Shown: positions 34,166 to 40,301 of the stretch, piece after piece
Position numbering within the stretch: the first letter of the stretch is position 1
How the letters are laid out: every line of letters begins with the position of its first letter
Assembly: GCA_013215505.1 (NCBI GenBank)
Contig: JABSQZ010000033.1
Coordinates: 1 to 40,301 of the forward strand
Length of the DNA: 40,301 bases
DNA from: Oceanospirillaceae bacterium
GTDB taxonomy: Bacteria > Pseudomonadota > Gammaproteobacteria > Pseudomonadales > Balneatricaceae
Direction: 5' to 3'
The notes under the pieces: model-generated
What the model was told of the DNA's origin: nothing
The model's database searches: none
Seen by the model: only the letters and a program-made list of their open reading frames with translations
Made by a program: the position numbers and the translations under genes

Positions 34166-35524
34166 ATGGATACAAAGACTAAAGCAGCAGACAGTTATAT
34201 ATTTTACTTCTTCTTAGGCCTATTAGTTTGGATGCCAATGCCATTAGGCAGCAACCGAACCTGGTCAGAGATGATGATGGTTATTGTTATTGCACTGTTG
34301 GGTATCAGCTGGTCAATGCTATATCTTAGCGGCAAGGTAAAATTAACCCACTGCTTTAAAAAAGCAGCAGTCGCCACTGTTTTATTAATTCTCGCGCAAT
34401 TTTTTATCAGCTACCAGCTATACAACAACCTCAGTATTGATGCTAACTCCAGTTTCAGAGAATTATTACAAGGCATCAGCTTAACGCTGTTCTTTATGCT
34501 ATGCCTGTTACTGATTAACAGCAGCCAACGGATAAAGACCACCATTTTAGTGATTATTGCCTCTGGGTTGTTCCAGGCTGTATACGGTAGTTTGATGACC
34601 ATGTCAGGTATTGAATATACCTTTTTTCTAAAAAAGGAAACTTATTTTGGCGTAGCCACCGGCACCTTTATTAACCGTAACCACCTGGCGGGCTACTTAG
34701 TTATTTGTTTATCGCTGGGGCTTGGTATGATGATAGCCAGCCTGAAAGCCAATACCAACAGCTGGAAAGGTCTTGTCAGGCAGATATTTCAAGCCATACT
34801 CAGCCAAAAGGCTATATTGCGTATCTCATTAGTTATCATGGTTGCCGCGTTAGTGATGACTCACTCGCGCATGGGCAACAGTTCCTTTTTCGCCAGCATG
34901 GGAATTATTGGCACCTTGGCGATACTGCTAAAAAAACGCTCGGTCGGCTCAACCATAATCTTGTTATTGAGCTTGTTGATTATCGATGTGGCAGTGGTTG
35001 GTACATTTTTTGGCGTTGATAAAGTAATTGAAAGATTAGAAAAAACCAGCACCGAGTCCGAAAGCCGCGACGAAGTGAATTTGTACAGTATTAAGATTAT
35101 CGAAGATAATTTATTAAACGGCACAGGCGCTGGTACTTTCTACAATTCCTTCCCGGCAGTTCGCGAAAAAGAAATTGGCTTTCTTTTTTACGACCATGCC
35201 CACAATGACTACATAGAGTTTTTGACTGAACGCGGCGTTATTGGTATAGCACCATTAGTACTGTTAGTTATTATAACCTTCCTGGTTGCCTTAACCGCCC
35301 TGTGGAAAAGACAAAAAGCACTAATGCGCGGCTGCGCCTTCGGCTGTTTAATGTCGATGCTGGCGATGGGAATACATGCGACGGTAGATTTTAATCTGCA
35401 GATACCTGCAAATGCGGCGACTTTTATGTTAGTGCTGGCGCTGGGGTGGATTGGGATGTTTCATCGGCCGCGGCGCGGGCGCAGTGGGAAGTCGGAAGTG
35501 GGAAGACTGAAGCTAAAGGACTAA
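34166..35524 (+). CDS. O-antigen-ligase family membrane protein
   Basis: A 452-residue polytopic protein of the O-antigen ligase (Wzy_C) superfamily. Key segments are MPMPLGSNRTWSEMMMV at the start, GTFINRNHLAGYLVICLSLG, MTHSRMGNSSFFASMG, and the periplasmic loop FYDHAHNDYIEFLTERGVIG, which carries the conserved HxHxD/E-like pattern. It may transfer finished polymer to lipid A or a protein, or act as a polymerase. I chose ATG 34166; the TTG at 34145 lacks support. The last residues (SGKSEVGRLKLKD) are encoded by heptamer repeats and are probably not ancestral. A decayed duplicate of its middle part lies at 9686-10147. Confidence 0.87.
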   Translation: MDTKTKAADSYIFYFFLGLLVWMPMPLGSNRTWSEMMMVIVIALLGISWSMLYLSGKVKLTHCFKKAAVATVLLILAQFFISYQLYNNLSIDANSSFRELLQGISLTLFFMLCLLLINSSQRIKTTILVIIASGLFQAVYGSLMTMSGIEYTFFLKKETYFGVATGTFINRNHLAGYLVICLSLGLGMMIASLKANTNSWKGLVRQIFQAILSQKAILRISLVIMVAALVMTHSRMGNSSFFASMGIIGTLAILLKKRSVGSTIILLLSLLIIDVAVVGTFFGVDKVIERLEKTSTESESRDEVNLYSIKIIEDNLLNGTGAGTFYNSFPAVREKEIGFLFYDHAHNDYIEFLTERGVIGIAPLVLLVIITFLVALTALWKRQKALMRGCAFGCLMSMLAMGIHATVDFNLQIPANAATFMLVLALGWIGMFHRPRRGRSGKSEVGRLKLKD

Positions 35525-35562
35525 GATAGTAGGAAGCTGGAAGTTAAGGACTTTAGCTTTTG
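35482..35562 (+). repeat. Heptamer-derived block at the ligase 3' end (left flank of a possible cassette)
   Basis: Units read AGTGGGA, AGTCGGA, AGTGGGA, AGACTGA, AGCTAAA, then decay through GGAAGCTGGAAGTTAAGGAC. The block encodes the last codons and stop of the ligase gene and reaches the end of the four-helix-bundle gene. The order heptamers - AGCTAAAG - ACTAA is repeated in inverted orientation at 36014-36098. Confidence 0.8.
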
Positions 35563-35921
35563 AGTCCAACTTTGTCGCTTGGTTTTAGAGATTTGATTAG
35601 GCCATGGAGCATTTTTGATATCTCTGTTGATTCTGAAATCCATCTATTACCAGTTTCAGTCTCTATGTACTCGATCTTCATACCGATATAAATTTGGGTC
35701 CTAAGCTCAGCACAGGAGCCGCTGGAGTAGTATAAGAAGTTAATGTTATCTTTTTTAGTAGATCGACCACTCCCCTCAGCTATATTTGAAGGTATCGATA
35801 AACTGGACCGGGTTATCTGATCTTTAAAACCATAGTCATTACTTTTGGCAAAATATTTATACACTTCCACTGATAAGCGCATAGACCGTTTCCAAACTTC
35901 TAGATTCTCAAATCCACTCAT
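35553..35921 (-). CDS. Four-helix-bundle protein (S23/IVP family)
   Basis: A 122-residue protein of the four-helix-bundle family first known from intervening sequences of 23S rRNA genes. FENLEVWKRSMRLSVEVYKY opens helix 1; DQITRSSLSIPSNIAEGSGR is the family hallmark; NFLYYSSGSCAELRTQIYI follows. I chose ATG 35921 because GGAGGTCATATG gives an ideal ribosome binding site; the upstream codons to 35954 are not family-like. The function of stand-alone members is unknown, though they often sit near polysaccharide genes; the DGR accessory protein Avd is a relative. Inverted heptamer-rich ends flank the gene, suggesting it arrived as a unit. Confidence 0.9.
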   Translation of the reverse strand: MSGFENLEVWKRSMRLSVEVYKYFAKSNDYGFKDQITRSSLSIPSNIAEGSGRSTKKDNINFLYYSSGSCAELRTQIYIGMKIEYIETETGNRWISESTEISKMLHGLIKSLKPSDKVGLKS

Positions 35922-36013
35922 ATGACCTCCCTCCGTTACCCAAGGGAGTATCATCCAATTAAAGTTCTAAATCCTCTCAAAAACTAGACTGCGAGTTTTA
36001 AATCTTAATTTGT

Positions 36014-36098
36014 TAACTTACGTCTTCCAACTAAAGACTTCCGACTTTTTTAGTCTTTAGCTTCCAACTTCCGACTTCCTACTTCCTACTTCCGACTG
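36014..36098 (-). repeat. Heptamer-derived block at the epimerase 3' end (right flank of a possible cassette)
   Basis: On the minus strand the units read AGTCGGA, AGTAGGA, AGTAGGA, AGTCGGA, AGTTGGA, AGCTAAA, then GACTAAA and a decayed tail with AGTCGGAAGTCTTTAG. The block supplies the last codons and the stop of the epimerase gene and mirrors 35482-35562. Confidence 0.85.
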
Positions 36099-37082
36099 TC
36101 TGTTGTATGAGATATACCAATCGACGAAGTTCTGCATGCCCGTATAGATATCAGTACTCGGCTTAAAACCTATTACATCCACCAACTGATGGATATCCGC
36201 AAAAGTCCGTTTTACATCGCCCGGCTGCATTGGCAACTGGATTTTCTCCGCCGTTTTCCCGCAGGCTTTCTCGGTGGCATCAATAAACTCGGAGAGTTCT
36301 ATCGGTTGGTTGTTACCAATGTTGTAAATATTGTAGGGGGCTGTTGAGCCTGACTCTGGGGAGTTGTTTGCTGTGGGTATTACATCCTGGATTCTGATTA
36401 CACCTTCGACAATATCATCGATGTAAGTGAAATCGCGCTGCATTTCACCCTGGTTAAAAACCTTGATTGGGCGGTCATTGATAATCGCATCAGTGAATAA
36501 GTATGGTGCCATATCTGGTCTGCCCCAAGGGCCATAGACGGTGAAGAATCTAAGGCCGGTGGTGGGTATGTTGTATAAATGGGCATAGCTGTGGGCCATT
36601 AGCTCATTGGACTTTTTTGTGGCCGCGTACAGTGATACTGGGTGATCCACATTATCTGATTCAGAAAACGGGACCTTTTTGTTGGCACCATAGACCGAAC
36701 TTGATGATGCATAGACTAAGTGTTGTACTTTGTTATGTCTACAGCCCTCCAGGATAGCTGCAAAGCCTACTAAGTTAGAATCAATGTAGGCCATAGGGTT
36801 TTCGATGGAGTAGCGGACACCCGCTTGTGCGGCTAAATGAATCACCCGCTCAAACTGTTGTTCTTTAAATAAACCGGCGATGGCATCACGATCTGCGAGA
36901 TCCATTTTAACAAAGCTAAAGTTATCTAAATGCTGAATGCGCTTTAGTCGGGCCAGTTTCAGCTTTGGGTCGTAATAATCGTTCAGGTTATCCAGGCCTA
37001 TCACTTGATGCCCTTGATCACATAAGCGTTCGGCAACAAAATTGCCGATAAAGCCCGCTGCGCCTGTGACTAAAAATTTCAT
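36057..37082 (-). CDS. UDP-glucuronate 4-epimerase-like NAD-dependent epimerase
   Basis: A 341-residue extended SDR enzyme. The N-terminal NAD motif [14 protein letters not shown] lies at 7-20, and [17 protein letters not shown] is typical of UDP-glucuronate 4-epimerases. [15 protein letters not shown] follows. The active-site Tyr and Lys are in [17 protein letters not shown], and [14 protein letters not shown] matches the family. It would interconvert UDP-GlcA and UDP-GalA, using the product of the overlapping upstream ugd (4-base ATGA overlap). The C-terminal tail [15 protein letters not shown] is encoded by heptamer repeats and is not part of the usual fold. No membrane segment is seen, so it is cytoplasmic. 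Confidence 0.93.
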   Translation of the reverse strand: MKFLVTGAAGFIGNFVAERLCDQGHQVIGLDNLNDYYDPKLKLARLKRIQHLDNFSFVKMDLADRDAIAGLFKEQQFERVIHLAAQAGVRYSIENPMAYIDSNLVGFAAILEGCRHNKVQHLVYASSSSVYGANKKVPFSESDNVDHPVSLYAATKKSNELMAHSYAHLYNIPTTGLRFFTVYGPWGRPDMAPYLFTDAIINDRPIKVFNQGEMQRDFTYIDDIVEGVIRIQDVIPTANNSPESGSTAPYNIYNIGNNQPIELSEFIDATEKACGKTAEKIQLPMQPGDVKRTFADIHQLVDVIGFKPSTDIYTGMQNFVDWYISYNRQSEVGSRKSEVGS

Positions 37083-38446
37083 TGATAGCCACCATTGGTT
37101 TTTACTACACGGCCAATGCTGTAATATTTAAAACCTTTTTCTTGCATGCGCGCCGGATCAAACATATTTCGACCATCAAAGATAAGCGCATTCTTCAGCT
37201 CTGTTTTGATCAAATCAAAATCTGGGGCGCGGAAGCTTTTCCACTCAGTACATATCACTAATGCATCGGCGTTTTTAAGGGCCGACTCTTTGGTACCCAT
37301 CAACGCCAAATCGCCATTAACACCATAGATGCGTTGTGTTTCTTCCATCGCTTCCGGGTCATAGGCCTGTACTGTAGCGCCCGCTTCCCACAGCGCTTCC
37401 ATCAATACCCGGCTAGGAGCTTCACGCATATCATCTGTGTTAGGTTTAAACGCCAACCCCCAAATCGCGAACACTTTGCCTTTAAGGTTTTCGCCAAAGT
37501 GTTGGCTGATGTATTCAAATAATTTGGTTTTTTGACGGTAATTTACCGCCTCTACCGCTTTTAGTATCTCTGACTCATAACCTATCGCCTCTGTAGTACG
37601 CACTAATGCTTGTACGTCCTTAGGGAAACATGAGCCACCATAGCCGCAACCTGGGTAAATAAACTGATAACCGATACGCGGATCAGAACCTATACCATGC
37701 CGCACTGCCTCAATATCGGCACCTACGCGCTCGGCGATATTAGCCATTTCATTCATAAAACTGATCTTCGTCGCCAACATACAGTTAGCCGCATATTTGG
37801 TTAGCTCGGCACTGCGGATATCCATAACAATGATCTTTTCATGGTTACGGTTAAAAGGTGCGTATAGTTCACGCATTAGCTCTTCAGCGCTGGCAGAGTC
37901 TGTACCTATGATGATGCGATCGGGCTTTTGGCAATCGGCAACTGCCGAACCCTCTTTTAAGAACTCAGGGTTTGAGACGACGGTAAACGAGTCGTGAGTC
38001 GCGAGTAGCGAGTCGTGAGACTTGCGTTGGGCTAGGATTGATTTTACTTTGGCGGTTACTTTGTCGGCGGTGCCGACGGGGACGGTGGATTTGTTTATGA
38101 TGACCTTGTTGGTAGTCATATAAGTTGCGATGGTTTCGGCGACTTTTAGTACGTATTTTAGGTCTGCTGATCCGTCTTCATCCGGGGGGGTGCCTACGGC
38201 GATAAACTGTAACTGACCAAATTCAACCCCTTGCTTGGCATCGGTGGTAAAAGTTAAACGACCCTGGTTGTAGTTATCTTGTACTAAGTTGCTTAAGCCC
38301 GGCTCATAGATAGGGATAATGCCGTCTTTAAGTTTATCAATTTTATCCTGATCAATATCAACACAACAGACTTCATGCCCAGCATCCGCCAAAACCGCAG
38401 CCTGCACTAAACCAACATAACCAATTCCGTAGAATGTAATTTTCAA
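37079..38446 (-). CDS. ugd: UDP-glucose 6-dehydrogenase
   Basis: A 455-residue UDP-glucose dehydrogenase producing UDP-glucuronate with two NAD. The Rossmann motif [18 protein letters not shown] opens the protein; [39 protein letters not shown] and the catalytic Cys273 in [15 protein letters not shown] follow. I chose TTG 38446, giving the family start [11 protein letters not shown] with AAGGA 7 bases upstream; the ATG at 38488 would add 14 residues ([14 protein letters not shown]) encoded partly by heptamer repeats. An unusual insert, [14 protein letters not shown] (about residues 140-153), is also heptamer-encoded and precedes the SNPEF motif. It overlaps the downstream epimerase. Confidence 0.94.
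   Translation of the reverse strand: MKITFYGIGYVGLVQAAVLADAGHEVCCVDIDQDKIDKLKDGIIPIYEPGLSNLVQDNYNQGRLTFTTDAKQGVEFGQLQFIAVGTPPDEDGSADLKYVLKVAETIATYMTTNKVIINKSTVPVGTADKVTAKVKSILAQRKSHDSLLATHDSFTVVSNPEFLKEGSAVADCQKPDRIIIGTDSASAEELMRELYAPFNRNHEKIIVMDIRSAELTKYAANCMLATKISFMNEMANIAERVGADIEAVRHGIGSDPRIGYQFIYPGCGYGGSCFPKDVQALVRTTEAIGYESEILKAVEAVNYRQKTKLFEYISQHFGENLKGKVFAIWGLAFKPNTDDMREAPSRVLMEALWEAGATVQAYDPEAMEETQRIYGVNGDLALMGTKESALKNADALVICTEWKSFRAPDFDLIKTELKNALIFDGRNMFDPARMQEKGFKYYSIGRVVKTNGGYQ
37988..38023 (+). repeat. Five heptamers inside the ugd coding region
   Basis: On the plus strand (antisense to ugd) the units read AGTCGTG, AGTCGCG, AGTAGCG, AGTCGTG, AGACTTG. Translated on the minus strand they give [12 protein letters not shown]. 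In manC the same family is read in the opposite strand sense, so both orientations are tolerated as coding sequence. Confidence 0.9.
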
Positions 38447-38470
38447 TTTCTTTTCCTTAAAAAATAAATT

Positions 38471-38748
38471 TTCGAGTAGCGAGTCCATTCAAACCAAATC
38501 AGGTGTGATTTACAAGCACTGCCTGTGGCTTAATCCCTTTATTACTTACTCTAAAACCTTAAACTGACTACTTTGTGATTTAACTCGTTACTTGCGACTC
38601 GATACTCGATACTCGATACTCTGTTTTATAACTCGCTACTGGCGACTCAATACTCATTACTTGATCTTCTAACTCGCTACTGACGACTCGCTACTGACGA
38701 CTCGCTACTCAATACTTTGTCCTATAACACGCTACTCAATACTGCCCT
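38471..38748 (-). repeat. Degenerate heptamer field between ugd and the VanZ-like gene
   Basis: A short forward piece (GAGTAGCGAGTCC, 38473-38485) precedes ugd. From about 38580, reverse units such as ACTCGAT (three in a row), ACTCGCT, ACTGGCG, ACTCAAT, ACTCATT, ACTGACG and ACTCGCT recur with short breaks (TTTTATA, TTGATCTTCTA). The last units provide the stop codon of the VanZ-like gene. Nothing else is seen in this 240-base gap. Confidence 0.85.
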
Positions 38749-39121
38749 TCAATACTAATCTCGCCCGCCTAAACTTCTGGCCCCCTACCCAAACCAGCAT
38801 CGCAATCGCCACGCCTATCACATTCGCAACCGCATCCTCAACACTAGACAACCGACTCGCTTGTACTAATCCTTGAGTGTACTCCATTGCCATAGCGACT
38901 GTGGTAATTAATGGCCAGTAGATGTGACCGTTCAGCTTGGGCATCGCCAGGCGGCCGCTGAAGGCCAGTCCGGCAAAGGCCAGTAGATGGGCAATTTTGT
39001 CGGATTGCTCAAACACTTTTTGCGGGGGCATCGCTCTAAAAACTCCCCAACTCACAACTGCAATGCAAATGGCAAACAGGCTAATTGCCAATATTCGGCT
39101 AATTCGCATCTTTATAGCCAT
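38732..39121 (-). CDS. VanZ-like family membrane protein
   Basis: A 129-residue membrane protein with about four hydrophobic helices and the VanZ-like signature: SDKIAHLLAFAGLAFSGRLA, WPLITTVAMAMEYTQGLVQ and the acidic loop SSVEDAVANVIGVAIAML. The role of VanZ-like proteins outside vancomycin operons is unclear; many sit beside polysaccharide genes. The start is ATG 39121 or, with a more typical N-terminus (MRISRILA), ATG 39109; both overlap the end of galE. The C-terminal GSIE and the TAG stop are contributed by a heptamer (GAGTAGC), so the original end may have been replaced. Confidence 0.85.
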   Translation of the reverse strand: MAIKMRISRILAISLFAICIAVVSWGVFRAMPPQKVFEQSDKIAHLLAFAGLAFSGRLAMPKLNGHIYWPLITTVAMAMEYTQGLVQASRLSSVEDAVANVIGVAIAMLVWVGGQKFRRARLVLKGSIE

Positions 39122-40118
39122 TGGGGTTCTGCTGCTGCCAGTTCCAGTGGTCTTTAATTATCTGTTTGATATCGGCCTTGGCCTGCCAGTTTAAGGCCTG
39201 CTTGCTGTAGTCAACTGATGCATAACAAGTGGCTATGTCGCCGGCTCGGCGCGGGGCTATTTGATAGGGAATTTCGCGTTCAGATATATCGGCAAAGCTA
39301 TTGATCACATCTAAGACTGAGTAACCTTTACCTGTGCCTAAATTGTAGGCCTGCCAGCCACTTTGCTGTTTCAATTTATTTAATGCCGCCAAGTGCCCGG
39401 CGGCTAAATCAACTACATGAATGTAATCGCGCACGCCAGTGCCGTCCGGGGTATCGTAATCATCACCAAATACATTCACTTGCGGTAATTGACCCACAGC
39501 AACTTTTGCGACGAAGGGCATTAAATTGTTGGGGATGCCATTAGGGTCTTCTCCAATCAGCCCGCTGCTGTGGGCGCCGACGGGATTAAAATATCTGAGT
39601 ACAGCAATGCGCCAGTTAGCATCCGCGCTGGCCATATCTTTTAAGATATTCTCAATCATCAGTTTGGTTTGGCCATAGGGATTGGTCGCGGACAAGGGCG
39701 ATTGCTCGGTAATAGGCACTGTTTCCGGATCACCATAAACAGTGGCAGAAGAGCTAAAGACTAACTTATTACAGTCGTGCTTCTGCATCACTTCTAACAG
39801 CGTCAGCGTCGATAGGATATTGTTTTGATAGTACATTAACGGCTTGGAAACAGACTCCCCTACCGCCTTGTAACCGGCGAAATGGATAACGCTGTCGATA
39901 TCATAGCTTTTAAAGATATTATCCAGTAATTGCGCATCCCTTAAATCGCCTTCAACAAAAACCAACTCACCACTAGTAATAGTGCGTATACGGTTAAAAA
40001 CCTCTTGGTGGCTATTACTTAAGTTATCTACTACTACTACTAACTCACCTGCCTCTAAAAGCTGAACAACAGTGTGACTACCGATATAACCGGCTCCGCC
40101 GGTGACTAGAATTGACAT
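39099..40118 (-). CDS. galE: UDP-glucose 4-epimerase
   Basis: A 339-residue extended SDR enzyme that interconverts UDP-glucose and UDP-galactose. The N-terminus VTGGAGYIGSHTVVQLLEAG is the NAD-binding motif; VVDNLSNS, HFAGYKAVGESVSKPLMYY, the catalytic Tyr/Lys in NPYGQTKLMIE and YFNPVGAHSSGLIGEDP are all classic GalE. Length is normal (338 in E. coli). The stop overlaps the start of the VanZ-like gene, so they are coupled. Upstream, after about 50 bases, a heptamer array runs to the window edge, so its promoter must lie in or next to repeats. Confidence 0.96.
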   Translation of the reverse strand: MSILVTGGAGYIGSHTVVQLLEAGELVVVVDNLSNSHQEVFNRIRTITSGELVFVEGDLRDAQLLDNIFKSYDIDSVIHFAGYKAVGESVSKPLMYYQNNILSTLTLLEVMQKHDCNKLVFSSSATVYGDPETVPITEQSPLSATNPYGQTKLMIENILKDMASADANWRIAVLRYFNPVGAHSSGLIGEDPNGIPNNLMPFVAKVAVGQLPQVNVFGDDYDTPDGTGVRDYIHVVDLAAGHLAALNKLKQQSGWQAYNLGTGKGYSVLDVINSFADISEREIPYQIAPRRAGDIATCYASVDYSKQALNWQAKADIKQIIKDHWNWQQQNPNGYKDAN

Positions 40119-40169
40119 GCACTTTCCCTGTATCTTCGTGTTTTTTGAAGATCGGATTATAGCGTGGGG

Positions 40170-40301
40170 AAGTGCGAGTAGCGAGTCGTAAGTAGCGAGT
40201 CGTCAGTCTTTAGGGCATAAAAATGCGAGTAGCGAGTAGCGAGTAGCGAGTAGCGAGTAGCGAGTAGCGAGTAGCGAGTAGCGAGTAGCGAGTAGCGAGT
40301 A
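40170..40301 (+). repeat. Heptamer array upstream of galE, running off the window
   Basis: Mixed units (GTGCGAGTAGCGAGTCGTA, then AGTAGCG, AGTCGTC, AGTCTTT) are followed after a short spacer by more than ten uninterrupted AGTAGCG units from 40228 to the last base. The true length is unknown because the window ends inside it. Confidence 0.95.

Noticed and set aside
35553-35921. Four-helix-bundle protein as Avd of a diversity-generating retroelement
   Set aside because: There is no reverse transcriptase and no template/variable repeat pair in the window; the related fold alone is not enough.

Overview
This window looks like a polysaccharide (O-antigen, capsule or exopolysaccharide) biosynthesis locus of a Gammaproteobacterium, probably marine. 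That placement is an inference from the gene families (AlgD-type dehydrogenase, ManC, Ugd/GalE, YefM-YoeB, IS256 and IS1111-type elements, a RAYT-like transposase remnant) and the moderate to low GC content. There are no rRNA or tRNA genes and no CRISPR array.

Layout. (1) Positions 1-610 hold the right end of an IS256 element embedded in a dispersed repeat, here called R. (2) Positions 614-8565 (minus strand, very AT-rich) hold a partly decayed Wzx/Wzy cluster: GT2, a frameshifted GT26, Wzy, Wzx, pyruvyltransferase, then across a second R copy an intact GT26 and a GT4 cut off by R copy A. (3) Positions 8566-16773 are a rearrangement zone. It holds a decayed O-antigen-ligase fragment, heptamer arrays, a YefM/YoeB-type toxin-antitoxin module, an intact manC, a RAYT-like remnant, an R copy split by a complete IS256, and an IS1111-group element abutting a manC stump. 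(4) Positions 16774-33229 (minus strand) hold a largely intact second cluster. Read in the direction of transcription it is WbaP/WcaJ-type initiating transferase, Wzy-like protein, Wzx, beta-propeller protein, CapK-like ligase, two GT4, second CapK-like ligase, GT4, heparinase II/III-like protein, AlgD-type GDP-mannose dehydrogenase, GT4, manC stump. (5) Positions 33544-35524 (plus strand) hold a small secreted Gly-rich protein and an O-antigen-ligase-family protein. (6) Positions 35553-40118 (minus strand) hold galE, a VanZ-like gene, ugd, a UDP-glucuronate 4-epimerase and a four-helix-bundle protein.

How the genes fit together. ManC would supply GDP-mannose and AlgD would oxidise it to GDP-mannuronate. 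Ugd, the 4-epimerase and GalE would supply UDP-GlcA, UDP-GalA and UDP-Gal. The WbaP-like enzyme would start the repeat unit on undecaprenyl phosphate, the GT4 enzymes would extend it, and Wzx/Wzy would flip and polymerise it. The CapK-like ligases, heparinase-like protein and beta-propeller would modify or process it. The final structure cannot be read from sequence.

The most unusual feature is a family of 7-bp tandem repeats with approximate consensus AGT[A/C]GNN, plus in-phase relatives such as CGTGAGG and CGCTATG. They sit between most gene blocks, change unit type without losing the 7-bp phase, occur in frame inside manC and ugd, form the C-terminal codons of several genes, and flank a four-helix-bundle gene as inverted ends. 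Together with the R repeats they lie at almost every broken gene end. They look like the seams along which this locus was shuffled, and possibly the footprint of an undescribed repeat-generating or cassette-inserting process.
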